The notes below the pieces were generated by a model. That model ran no database searches. It was not told where the DNA came from and was given only the letters and a program-made list of their open reading frames with translations. Position numbers and translations under genes: made by a program. A stretch of 64,000 nt of DNA. Origin: Antennarius striatus. Lineage: Eukaryota; Chordata; Actinopteri; Lophiiformes; Antennariidae. The DNA lies in contig NC_090797.1 in assembly GCF_040054535.1 (NCBI RefSeq), positions 8,735,001-8,799,000 on the forward strand, given 5' to 3'. Positions 21,982 through 34,500 of this stretch are shown piece by piece; the first letter of the stretch is position 1; each line of letters starts with the position of its first letter.

Positions 21982-24900
21982 AACCAGATTAATACATTTT
22001 ATATTTGTTCTTTACATATACAGTATATATATATGTCTTTTTTAATACAATGTGTTAAAATGTAATTAATATATAATAAATACCAGTGTTAAACAGTTGT
22101 TCCATATTGTGTCTTCGTTCACTAGTTGAACGAGCTGGTTGTGGGCGACACCAACGGAAAACTGCACGTGTACAAGAATGATGACTCCAAACCCTGGATG
22201 ACAAGAACCTGTGTGGGAATGGTCAGTGAAAAACCCAGAATACATGTGATTTGACAGTGAATTTGCTTCCCTCTTAACTTTTTGATCTCTTTTTTTTTTT
22301 ATCAGTTGACTTGTGTTGCAGTCGGAGACGTGTGCAACAGAGGAAAAGTAAGCTTACTGAGATACAAACAGTAGGCGTGAGGAAATCATGAACGGTTTCA
22401 TGGTGATGTTTCCAACATTGTTTGTTGTGTGTTTCATGTTAAACAGAACTTTGTGGTTGCCGTTGGCGCTGAGGGATGGTTTCACCTCTTTGACTTAACA
22501 GCTGCTGCTGCAAGTAAAGCAGATTCATCCAGTCAGCATGAATTCATGCCCTGTGACGACCAGAAGCCCGTCTTTACCCAACACATTCCTGCTAACACCA
22601 AAGTCATTCTTATTAGTGACATTGGTAAATAAAAATTTAAAAATTAAAAATTAAATTAAAAATTAAATTAATGGCTATGCTTTATTCTATTTTTTTTTGT
22701 ATCTTGTGTAGTGTTGTTGGTGCATTTAAATGAATTGTGTGTACATACTGTAGATGGCGATGGGCGCTGTGAGCTGGTGGTGGGTTACACAGACCGAGTG
22801 GTGCGAGCTTTCCGCTGGGAGGAGCCGTCTGACACTTCAGATCTGGGATCTGGACAGCTGGTCCTGCTGAAGAAATGGCTTCTAGAGGGGCAGGTACACA
22901 TGACTGAACCTCTTCAGCAGCATGTTTGTTTGTTTGTAAAAACAGCTCTCAGCGCACGGTATGTTAGCTTTCCTATTACAGTTGGGCTTTGTACTGTTAC
23001 GAATAGTGGTGCCCATATTTCATGGGCAGAGATACAGTTCAGTGATAACCAGCGTGGATGAAAACGTAACCATTTTGATGGAGACTATGGAGAAATAAAA
23101 ATAGCAATACAGTACATTTAAATGATGAGGAAATACAACTAACTTGTCTCATGTGGTTAAACCCCAGTGTTTTACTGATAATGCATGTGGTGCAGGTGGA
23201 TAGTCTGTCAGTGAACCCGGGTCCAGAGGGTTTACCAGAGCTAATGGTGTCTCAGCCAGGCTGTGGCTACGCTATCTTGCTGTGTTCCTGGACTCAACAG
23301 GATTCCACCATCTCAGGAGAGGAGGGCCCGTCCACCCCTGGGAGGTCGACATTGTAGCAAATAACAGTTATACATATGGAGGTGTAAGAACCCTTGAATG
23401 GTTACATGAGGTGTGTTTTGATTTCTTTTCTCACAGTGAGGGACCTTCCAGAGATGTAATTCTCCATCTGACCACTGGGCGGATACACAATAAGAATGTT
23501 TCCACTCATCTGATTGGAAGCATAAGTAAAGGTATGAATCAGATGCAATCTTGTACCAATTTGTTCTCTGTTATTTTTTTTCTCTCCACAACTATTCATC
23601 AGTTCATGTTCTCTGCTTTCCAAAAGGTTCCAAAGAGGAATCTTCTAAATGTGGGCTGTTTGCTCTCTGTACCTTAGACGGTGAGTCAAAATTTTTAATA
23701 AATGTTTTTAGTGAGAATATCACTAAAAACATTTATTAAACATTTATTATTGTTTTTAATAATTTTTAATTTAATGATCATTTTAATTTTATTATTGTTA
23801 TTATGAGTAGTAATAGTATTACCACATTTTTAGTAATGGGTTGGAGTTAAATCAGTATGATAAAGTACCATAATTATATTTTCTCTTGTTGTATTAATAT
23901 TTAAAAACATATTTAATATTTATTTTGTAGAGATAAACCACACGACAAAATGCATAGTCTGGAGCAGAAAGCTTACAGTATGTTAGCAAAGAAAGACCAA
24001 ACTCTTAATATTAAACATGTTAAACTTGTTTAACATGATATCCCCCGAAACTAAATTTGCAAAGTGTCTGTACATGAAGGTAAGGTGCTACATGTCTTTC
24101 AATCCATCTGCTGTGTATGTAGAGGTAATGCTAACCATTGGGCATACACTGGTGTCTGTCAGACATAGATGGACCTCCTGGCAGCAGTAGATAACTGGCA
24201 CATGGCTCTCAGAGCAGCTGGACAGCTCATAAATATTCAATGAAAAGAGGATCTAGTAGGATTATCATCACCGAAGGCTTCCGGCTGCCAACATTTTACA
24301 CTCGCAATCTCCCTCCTGTTGACACCCAATGTGCCAACATAGAGAAAAGAATTACAAAATCATTAGAGGTTATTGAATTATACCCAGGAAACATGGAAGA
24401 AATGATTTTTGGGTTTATTTTAGTTTCTGTTGACAACTTTGTCACTTGTCAACGATGCTAAGTTACCAACATTTTCGAAGCGGCATTGATTTACTCATAC
24501 TGTTGGCTGTTCATGGCTGAAGTAATTCTCCTTTGCTTTTCTCTTGAGAAAAATTCTGTCTCTTTGCAGCTTGGACATGGTCACTAGCATTTGTTTATGT
24601 TTGTTTATTTATTTGACATGGACATAACAATCACATTGCTCATTGCACAGTTGCACAACTTGTAGAGGAGTCATTTACAGTATGTTAGCATGAGTGCTAA
24701 TTTTCACCACTTGTCCATGGGAGACTTTTCGAAAAAACAGAATACAAATAGAAAAACAGTATCACTATAGTTAAAAAGAAACACCAGATCAAGTACAAAA
24801 GATAAAATACATTCTGTTAATATTTAGAGCAACGTTTCAGTACATTACATAATCTTCAGTACAAAAGTAAACATAATTTAGTAACCAGTAACTATTTGTT

Positions 24901-27900
24901 CACTAAATAATATCAAGAAAATGTCTGTAATTAATTTTTTTCCAGGAATATTCCTTTTCAATTACTTTTTCATGTCATTATTGCTTCCAGCAGTAGCAAA
25001 TAAAAAAAATGAAGCACTTAGAATACATAATAAGGACTTGGCTAAAGCCATTTTCTCTAAATCCCAAACAACCTGACAAATTAAGGGCCCTTCTGTCAGA
25101 ATTTGGACCCAAAAAGAAGAAATAGGTCCCTCACTAGTGTGCACAATATGTACATTCCATTTTTAGCACTGTGAGCAAGTGTTGTGTCATTACCCCCCTG
25201 GCATAGCACACACTGAGGATCACCATGCTGGTCCAATAGGAAATGTCTTTTTAATGGGAAAAATGTAAAGAAAGAAAAGACTCATTATGTTAAAGAAAAA
25301 AAAAAAAATCCAGAATCCTCGACCATGTCTGGATCCACTTGAATGATTAAAGTAATAAATTACATAAAATTTTATCAAAATAAAGTATTTCAGTGCAAAC
25401 ATGTCGGGTGGGGTTAACAAGTAGGATGTCATTTACACCATAATCTCTTTGTACCTTCACATGTTCAAGGTACACTGAAGCTGATGGACAGCTCAGAGCA
25501 GCTGCTGTGGTCCGTCCAGGTCGATCATCAGCTCTTCGCTCTGCAGAAGCTTGATGTTACTGTGAGTTTGTCATTTTCTATTTAGTGAAATAAATAAAGC
25601 TAAAATATTCATCTGCTTTCAAATTTCAGATACTAACAGAAAATCTTGTCATGTGCAGTGTGGTAGATCAAAGTCAAGCTAACACAAATACCGAATGTCA
25701 CATTTGATAGTAATTGTTTTCAGATATTTTATGGAAAAGCATGTAATAAAAGCATGAAAAAAATGGTCATTTATTCAGTCCCTTTTTTTCTTGGGTGGAT
25801 AAATAGTGAAAATAATCAGTTTGACTAGGATGGCTTTGGAAACATGTCATCAAAAAAATAGGATCAAATGTTGCTCTTAAATTCACTTGCACTTCAAGAT
25901 AAATTCAAATTGTTGGATTGCTTTGACAAAATTTTGTATCTTAAATGAGAAAAAAGCAAAATGTTTTAATATAGTAATTATTTATGAAGATAAGTCTCAT
26001 GAATTTTTTACATTTTTTAAGATTAAAACTCATTTATTGAAATTTACTGACATATCTTCTCCATTTGCTGCACTTGTGTGTGAAACATAAAAGACCAGTC
26101 GAATGCTGTGTTTCAGTCCAAAATGCATCTTTACACTTAAGTAAATGTATTAATTATTCATTTAAACTCTACATGTATATCAATAATATTTCTAATTTTC
26201 TTAGAATCGTGATGTAGATGTCTGTTTGTTTCCAGGGAGATGGGAGGGAGGAGGTGGTGGCATGCGCATGGGACGGTCAAACCTACATTATTGATCACAA
26301 TCGGACAGTAGTGAGGTTCCAGTTTGATGAGAATGTCAATGCCTTCTGTGCAGGTGAGGAACCTCCATTAATTTTATATATCAAGTCAGATTTTCTTCTA
26401 TTTAGATACCTCTAAATAGAGGATGGTTACAGCCTTTTATGTACTGTGTCATTGGCAATAGCTGGTTACATGCATTTTCACCATTCATGTATGTTTAACA
26501 GAGAAATAAGCTTTGATAGGAGTTAGTCAATGATATGCTGTTTTGTTTTTTGGGTAGCAGTTACAGAGAATAATCACCTGAACCTGCAGCTCCTATTGAC
26601 TTTTTGGATCTTTGTAGTGAGTTTCAGTTGATTATCTGGCTGTCCAGCCTCCAGCTGGAGTGCTTTGTTTACTATTCACTGTCAGAATCTCATTTATGGC
26701 CCTGTTTTTAATTACAAGAAGCATTAAAACTGGATGTAAACGACTGACTTAGCATTTAATTGAAAGTTTTTAGTTTGCTAGAGAACACAGTGGAGCGTTT
26801 TACAGCCATAGAGACAGATGTGTGTCTTGGGAATTGGTCATGACCAAATATAGAGCTAAAAGACAGCAAATATTTAACTTTCATTCAGATTAATCAAGTT
26901 GCCATCACACAATTCCAACTAGACAATAATGTTGCTCTGCAGCTGCTGTGCATGCAAATTACTTTGTTAGCATATCTACTACTTAAAGTTGATTAAACAG
27001 TAGCATTGTATTATGATGAGGATGATGATGATGAAGATGCTGAGGATGAGGATGACGACGATGATGGTTGAACCACAACCACCCTTGGGTTCTCAAGCCC
27101 AGTTCCTGTGGACTGAGCTACTGCCACTCCAAATAATTCCCAAACAATTCCAATATCCCACCCCATGATTTTCATATCTAAATATTGTAATTAATATTGT
27201 GTGTTTATGTTTTTGCTGAATCACATTATGTTATTATGGACTAACTTCAAATTTTGTGACATCTTCTACCTTTTACATGTCAAACATGATACCAGTAGGT
27301 GGCAACATCGAGCTTCTGGTTCACCCAGTGCTTTTCTCTCCTTATTTTCCTAGTTTGACTTTTTACATATTTCTGCAGTGTTTGAAGAAGCCACAAGGTA
27401 TTTGAGTGAACTAATATGACATGTGGAAGTAAGTGGATTAGAGGACGAGACAAGAGACTTTGTTTGATCTGGTCGATTCCATTGGGGTTTGTTACTTTCC
27501 ATTTACTGAGTGTGTGCGAGTTTGTGTGTATATGTGTGTGTATTGTGTGTGTAAAACCTCCCATCTACTCCACTGTCTTCCTGCTCTGTGTGACCATTAA
27601 GGTAGATTAGATTGGTTTCTCTGTTTGTGTGGGTACTGGCTCTGCTTCAAAAACACATATTAGTAACCAGGCAGCAGAGGATTGCTGATGTGTTCATTAG
27701 GATTCACATGACACACTATATCACAACATGTCAAGCAAAAACAGCCCATAATATAAATGCTGTTGTTTGTTTTTTTGTGTGGTCGCAGGTCAATATACAT
27801 GTAAGGAGGGTAAGAACTGCCCATGTCTCGTTTACGTGAGTTTCAACCACAAAATCTACGTGTACTGGAGGGTGGAGCTGGAGCGCATGGAGTCCACTAA

Positions 27901-30900
27901 CTTGTTGCGGATTCTTGAGGATAAACCTGAATTTAAGTGCTACCTGAGGGCCCTGGGAGTCGGTAAGTGTGGGGTCGTCTCCAGAGGCAGTAATTAAGAA
28001 GCCAATTTAGTTCAGATAAGAGTATCCGTCATCATCTTCTAACATCGACATCTTCGCTGTTGTTGTAATTGGACAAGAGACCAACCGTGACTATTTGTGT
28101 TGAACTTGTCTGTAATAAAACTCGGACTCTGAGCTGAATACTAATAAGGAGGGAAGAGAGAAATGGTCCCCACATGACAAATTTTTATTGTTAACAAGAT
28201 TCTACTTGCTGACAAGTAATTGAGCCTCATGCAGGAACAGCTTGTACAGACAATTTCTACAGCTGCAAGAATGAGTGATTTAAGAGAACACATTACAAAA
28301 CATTTACATGGTCTTTTTTTTTTTGTCACAAAGGAATAAGTGATCCCAACCATAAATCTCTTAAACTTTTTTTATTAACATTATCCTCAGACTCCAATTC
28401 TGATGGAAATTCAAAAGACATTTTGTATTGACATCAAACAACTGAAGAAGAATCATTGTGGAATATGCTGGAATAATTTTTTTAAAACTACACAAAACAA
28501 CCTTTTTTATGATCAGACACAAATGTTAGAATGCCCACATGATAAACTACATTAGTAAACATACAAAACTTCAAAGTGCTGGCTTTGCCATTATAAGCAT
28601 GTTAGAATTCCGATGTTAGCATTGAGCACAGCTGTGCCAAGTGATTTCCGAGAGCAAAAAGTTTTGTGATGAGCTACATTTAATAGCTATTTGCAGTAAT
28701 TTTGGGGTATCAATTATTGAATCTCATGTTACAAACACGCAACACCGCTTAAACAGGTGGCGTTTATTATGTGGGACAGATTAGTGCCCCTAAGAGAGTT
28801 CTTGGAATTGGACTGAGAACACAAAGGAAAAAACAGTCTAAGATTTAAAAACATGAAAATGTTGTGTAATTCCAGTTTTCTGACTTAACAAAGGAGCTAC
28901 ATTCACACACTGTTCATCCTGATAGCATATTCCAGTATTTTCTCTTCTACATCCAAATGTACATTAGGTTCTTGCCTGTCAGTCAACAGAGCTGATGTAT
29001 TTTTAGAGAGGCTGTAATCCTCAGATGAAGAGGACAGGCTGCACTTCTTTCCCCTTGTTTTAATTCTCCTGTCTTTGGAAAATTATATTTCTGCTGTACA
29101 GTTTTTCCAAACTCTCTCACAAACCCAAGTTTATCGCCTCATTGCTTTTTCACTTTCCTTTGTTAGAACGTTAGTCTCTGTCCTCATGGCCAACCTAGCC
29201 TATGTGAAAAGTGGATGCAGAGGAGGATAAATTAAATTAAACTCTTCTCGGATGACCAGCGAGTCAATGAGTTCTTGTTGGGAAAAACACCCTGAAATAG
29301 ACTTTTAACTTATTTAATGAGGAAGAATTATGACACAAATACATGATTAGGCAGACTTACTGGAGCCTTATGATTGCAGAGAAAAAGTTCCTGCTGGTTT
29401 TTCTGAAGCCTGGCGGTAGTGTTAGTGTAGCTTCCTGCTGTCTGTGTTAATAATTCATCCTCTGGGCCTGTTGTGTTGTTTTTGACTGTGATTTCAGAGG
29501 CTTGCTACCTAACCCATTGTGCAAATGATGTAGCAGCCTAAGGGATGAGGAAAGATAGAGGATACAGAGAACGGAAAGGAAGGACAGAGAAGGAAACAGA
29601 GACACCTAGGTGAAAATGGAAGTGTGGAAATATGTCTAATATGGAGTGCAAAGGAGGAGATAGGTTTAACAGAAATGTTTAATGTCTGTCGCTCATTTAG
29701 GAAACTTAAGTACCATCAAAACAGCTTGAGGTGTACTTCATTCAACACGGACTTACAATATATTTTTTCATCTAAAACTAACAGTAAAAATGAAAGCTGT
29801 GTTTGTTGCCTCACCCTGACCTCCCAGAGATGTCAGCAGCAGCTCCCAGGCTCTTCCCTGCTGTTTATTCATCTTAATAACCAGCTTTTGGACAAATAGT
29901 GGGATGATGAACAGTCAGTCAGTCGTCAGTCACAGCAGGAAAAGGGTTCTCAAGATTGGAAGTTCATCACTCGTGTCTGGTGTCTTTAATTCGTCACTGT
30001 GGAGCTCAGTCATCAGTTAGTTTCAACCTGGGAGAGTAGCGTGTCACAGGAGAGGTTGTGGTTTTGAGCAGTGCAAGGTGAGGAATATTTAGTTACACTG
30101 AAGATATCTAACATAATATAGTTAACTCTGGTAGAAACATTTCCATTCATTATTTAAGTAAAAGAAAACATGCTACAACAGCAGTGTAAGTGATTTACTA
30201 CACATAAAATATACATTAAAGTGTATAATCTCATAATGTATGTGTGTTGTTGAATAAATGGTGCTTCTTTATGGTCATTTGTTTTTTAAATTAGATCTTA
30301 ATCTGCCATGTAACAAGAAGCTACAGTCAATGGCAATAAATCTAGTGCAATCTTTACCACTGAAATACACCAGGCTACAGAAAATCAGTTATTCTCTGCA
30401 TCATATTAACTTGACATTTGCAATTATTAGAAGTCAAGTGGAAACAAACTATTAATTTAGCTGCACCTCATGAGATGGATGAAACAAGTACGCCTGGCAT
30501 GAACAATATTAACGTGAAGCAGCTGTGTAAAGAGTTGGAAAAAGGAGGTAGAGTGGGACTTAATCAAAAAAAGATAAAGAAGGCATTTCTAAAGAAAACA
30601 GAAGTGAACTCACTTGGAAAGCAGCGTCTAAAATCAATCTTAAAAGTTGATTTACATATGTTCTATTTGATACTGTATTCTAACTCGTGACTGTGAATGG
30701 ATTAACTTCTGATCCTTTGTTTCAATTTTAATGACTGTTGCTATAAATAATTGTTTTAAATCATTTATAGCAACACCTGCCTTGTATAGAATCATGTTTC
30801 TATAAAATTTGATATGTCATGTTTTAAAACAAATTTCTGTCAGAGTCAAAATCTCTAGCATCATTTTATTTCCGTTAACAAATTTTTGTTGGATTTGTTC

Positions 30901-31468
30901 CATTCCAGCGGCGCTTGAATAAATCTCTCAGCAGAAAAAAAAAACTTGAAAATAAGACTTTTCTGCTGGCAATGTAAAAGTGGTTGATAATCCCTTTTAA
31001 ACAGATTTACCTGCATTTAAATAACCTGACTGTAAGTTTTGATATGAAAATGAGTCTCCAGCCATGTGGTTGACACTCTTCATGAGTCTTTAGCCACAGC
31101 AGCATTTTGAGATCAACTTTATTTGTTGTTATATTTTCACCATCTTTTGGATGCATAGGTTTATAATTCAAGGGTCAATCACCAATTAATTATCCTGCAG
31201 GGAGCATGAATGGCTGATTAAAATTGACTGATGGCTGTTAAGATATTTCAGTCTTAACCCTGTACTTATATTGAGACAATATTTTTATAATATAAAATAA
31301 GAAAAGCTGTTTGAAAACTCCTCATAATGTTCATCTGGCCACACACTGCGCGTTGCATTTCAATGTTTGTCACCACATTTATGTCCCCCCACAGACACCA
31401 AGGACCCAGCGGCAGTGAGAGCAATGGTGGCAGATGTTCTCTACAAGGATTCACAGACAACACAGTAA
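21439..31468 (+). CDS. itfg2: Integrin-alpha FG-GAP repeat containing protein 2 (KICSTOR subunit), complete
   Basis: ITFG2 is a beta-propeller protein. With KPTN, SZT2 and KICS2 it forms KICSTOR, which tethers GATOR1 to lysosomes and restrains mTORC1 when nutrients are low. Twelve coding exons join in frame to 435 residues (human is about 447): 21439-21534, 22126-22221, 22306-22347, 22447-22624, 22754-22893, 23196-23344, 23437-23531, 23627-23680, 25470-25561, 26236-26353, 27789-27962 and 31395-31468 (TAA). FG-GAP-like calcium motifs appear as G-D-A-D-N-D-S with L-V-V-G-D (exons 1-2), [14 protein letters not shown] (exons 4-5) and [11 protein letters not shown] (exons 9-10). [13 protein letters not shown] and [12 protein letters not shown] match human ITFG2. 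The C-terminus is shorter than in human and diverged. All introns are GT..AG; the exon 6 donor (AG|gtcgac) is weak. The start ATG gives the MRS..YVQRV N-terminus known from human. Confidence 0.97.
21889..21979. repeat. Compound (TA)n/(GA)n microsatellite in itfg2 intron 1
   Basis: Interrupted TA/TG units pass into about 17 TA units and then about 18 GA units. The GA run is a homopurine tract able to form triplex DNA. Confidence 0.93.
23694..23740. repeat. Perfect 21-bp inverted repeat, 5-nt loop, itfg2 intron 8
   Basis: Arms 23694-23714 and 23720-23740 are exact reverse complements with loop GAATA. The hairpin begins 14 bases after exon 8 ends. Confidence 0.95.
24600..25150. repeat. Probable interspersed repeat in itfg2 intron 8
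   Basis: The segment TTTATTTGACATGGACATAA, then the stretch around GCTAATTTTCACCACTTGTCC, resembles a teleost interspersed repeat that I recall (TTTGACCATGGACAT... CTAATTTTCATCTG...). It is diverged, and the family is uncertain. Confidence 0.35.
27005..27066. repeat. Imperfect GAT/GAG trinucleotide tract
   Basis: A run of GATGAGGATGAT-type units adjoins a tRNA-like SINE piece and may be its simple-repeat tail. Confidence 0.7.
27067..27135 (-). mobile_element. tRNA-derived SINE head fragment
   Basis: The minus strand reads GGCAGTAGCTCAG, resembling a tRNA A-box. It continues GAACTGGGCTTGAGAACCC and then GTGGTTCAACCA, resembling a B-box. This matches the head of a tRNA-derived teleost SINE and is followed by a trinucleotide tract in its 3' direction. 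It is short and diverged, so it is a remnant. Confidence 0.55.
27292..27304 (+). promoter_or_regulatory. Core-perfect CTCF motif in itfg2 intron 10
   Basis: CCAGTAGGTGGCA matches CCASYAGRKGGCR at every position. It is on the plus strand, opposite to the two motifs around ascl1a. Confidence 0.5.
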
Positions 31469-31517
31469 CACATGTCAACACACTCTTTCTGCCTTCGCCC
31501 CTGACTGTAAATACTTC

Positions 31518-31523
31518 AATAAA
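31518..31523 (+). terminator. itfg2: Polyadenylation signal of itfg2
   Basis: AATAAA lies 50 bp after the itfg2 stop codon. Cleavage would fall near 31540, giving a very short 3' UTR. Confidence 0.7.
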
Positions 31524-34500
31524 CACTGAATGAACGCTTTCTGTGCTGCCGGTTTTATTATTCCCCACAGAGAGTCGTGTCAGGTGAAGTTTTCTGATCT
31601 GTTCACCGGCTGTAATCTCGGAGCTACACATCTCCTCTGTCGGTGACATTCTGCCTGCCCGGGTTGTCTTACACAAGACAGAGAGATGCTGAAAGGACGA
31701 GGAACAATGTGAGGGAAACTCTATACTGTTTAACCCACTGTCAGGGGTGAGCGTGTGAATTTGTGAGCGAGGAGGATCAGCGGAGGCTTTATGTTCCCGT
31801 CAGTCAGCGCTGACAAGCAGTTGAAAAGGTCCCACTGATTTAACATTGGGAGTGCGTTTTTCTTTTCATCTACTTGAGTCTCTTCTTTCATCTAATGCAT
31901 CATTTCAAACACAGGGAACCTTAAATATTTTACATAACACAAAATGAATTACATTTATAAGGCAGCTGTGTTTGTCAGCCAAGCAGTAAAGTCCCTGCAG
32001 GGCATAATGATTGTATGGGGGAATCACCCACTGTTACCAGTGGGAGGATTCTATAGCCACCCATACACACTGCCTTGCTTTTGCTTATGCAATATAAATG
32101 AGTTGTGTGTTTGCGTCCTTAAGGGTAAACACCAGCTCAGCTGCCCTGTTAGGCCTCAGGCTCTCTTCCCCCTGTGCTTCTTCCCTGAGGAGAAACTCTG
32201 GTTCCCAATGGAAAAACATCCGATAGGGCTTCACACATCAGGTGGTTTGGAGGTGTTGTTTGCTTTCAGTTTCCAGCAGATGTAAAAGTGTATCCTCCTC
32301 TGTTAGTTAATTTTGCTCCCGCTCAGCCATCAGTTGTATCTGTTTTAATCTATTATAGCTTGACGTATTTTATTACATATTAGAAGATGGACTCGCTGAC
32401 TATCCTGCTGCAGTTTGTCCTTGTACGCGGTGAACATTCCTGTGCAGACAGCTCAGACTGATTTGTGGTTATGACCATTAATGGTGATAGGACAAGCTTG
32501 TGCTGTTTTTCTGGATTATATCTCTGAAGCACAAATCCTGGCTTGTTTGTTCGGTCTCAGTTGTGTTCAAATCAATCATCTGTCTTCTCTGATGTTAGAC
32601 TGATTCTCAAAATCCAGCATTGCTGCCAGGGGTGAATCCTGTGGGACAGAGGCCTTTGCTTCAGTGTTTTCCGTAAGCAGGCAGGCTGGACATGAATTAT
32701 CTCAGTCCACTGACCCTAGGATGAAACCACATGAGAGGAACAGCCTGGAATCAATCTCTCTGAACTGTATTTATGTGTGTTTGGGTCTATCTGGAGCTAT
32801 TTTAGCAACTTAGCCACTTAATGACACCAATGGCACCTGGAAGTTGGCCAACAAGAGATGGATTTAGAGTGCCAAGGAGCTTGTTGTTGCACAATGTGGG
32901 TCCATGGACCATTTTTCTATTAAAGTTTAAAGGTTATGCTACCAGAACATATTTCAAGTACAAGGATATATGACACTACAACCAGTATTTTTTTGGCTCA
33001 TGTGTTTTGGTGTTTGTTTCAGTGATTTATGGAGACAATATTTGGGTCTGGTTGGTTTGGGGTTTTTTAATCACGCCTATATTGCTTTTTCGAGCTATCA
33101 CGGTAACTTGAAAGGCCACAAAGAGAGGAAGCCTACATATGAAGTTTACTCTGTTAACAGCAGGAACTGATTTCATTTTCTTATCAGCTGACATTTAATA
33201 TTTTTTTAATATCAGGTTGTAATTGCATATTATTATTCCTTTTTTTCTTGCCATTTCAATTTATGAAAGATAAAGACTGAGTTTGAACTAGTTTAACTTT
33301 TTAAATGTAAATTTAATTGCACATTTTGATGTCCAGGTATGTTAGTGTTTTTTAATTTCAGCTGAAACATGGGTAACTCCATCTGTGATGACATCTCTAG
33401 AGTATAAAGTGAGCATTCATAGTTAATTATAAACCATTCATAATACCGTATGAGTATATTCATAATTACTCGACAAACAATGTGATGCACTGTGATAACT
33501 GACTTACAATGAGTTCTAAGCTCAAACTTCTTATAAAAGCTCGTAAGTGATGAGGTGCATCATAAAATATGACGACGTGTATAGATAGATAGATATCAAT
33601 TGTAAATCGTCGACAACATGCATAAGACATCCATTCATTGTCTTGTAGACGAGGAGTTTTATAAGCCTCTTCCTCCCGAAGGTCTTGAGAGAGGCTTTAA
33701 AAATTGGTATGTGATGCCCGATTTAAACAGGATATGTTTCTGGTCTGAAGGCTGTGACTGCAATGGCCAATCCCATTCAGGATCTTTGAGCAAACAGCAG
33801 AGCTACATCCAAAACTGTAAAGACAGCCAAAAAACATTGGAAGCCAATGAATCACATAGAATTTGGGGCAAAATCATTTGGTGAAGATTTTTTTTTTTTT
33901 TTTTTAATAGACACAGAAATAAGCGAGAAGCCACTGAAAATAGCCCACAACAGGAGAAATGTCCTTGTATTCTTTTAGGCCTGTCATAATTCAGTACGTA
34001 TGGGAGCAGGTGAGGGTAACTCTGACTGATACCAGTATTAAGTGTCAGAGGGAGACAGAAAAAAAATCAGATATCGCTTATTTTAATGTTAACACCATGA
34101 CAGGACAGCGCTTATGATTTGTATTTCATCAACCTTGTTAGCATTTGAGTTAAAGCCCTGGTTATGGAAGTTACAAGCCAAAAAGAGGTGGAGACATCAG
34201 CATATACCATGGGTCTATAAATGACCATTGCCATGAGACATCATAGCCAGTAAATAGCCCATCAAGAATTTCCCAATGATAGAACCTGACAGCGTGCAAC
34301 CATAGTGCCTCCAGGCTGCTGTTATGTGTTCTACTATGGAAGGATACAGAAGGCTTGCTCTATTCAAAATGCAATATGATTCATCTGTTTCACAGCCCAG
34401 TATTTTCTGCCTTAACCGGCAAGATCCACATCACCCACTGAGGTAGATTTAGAAGAACATGAACATCAGATTCAAGGAATTAAGTGCAGGCTTAATGAAA

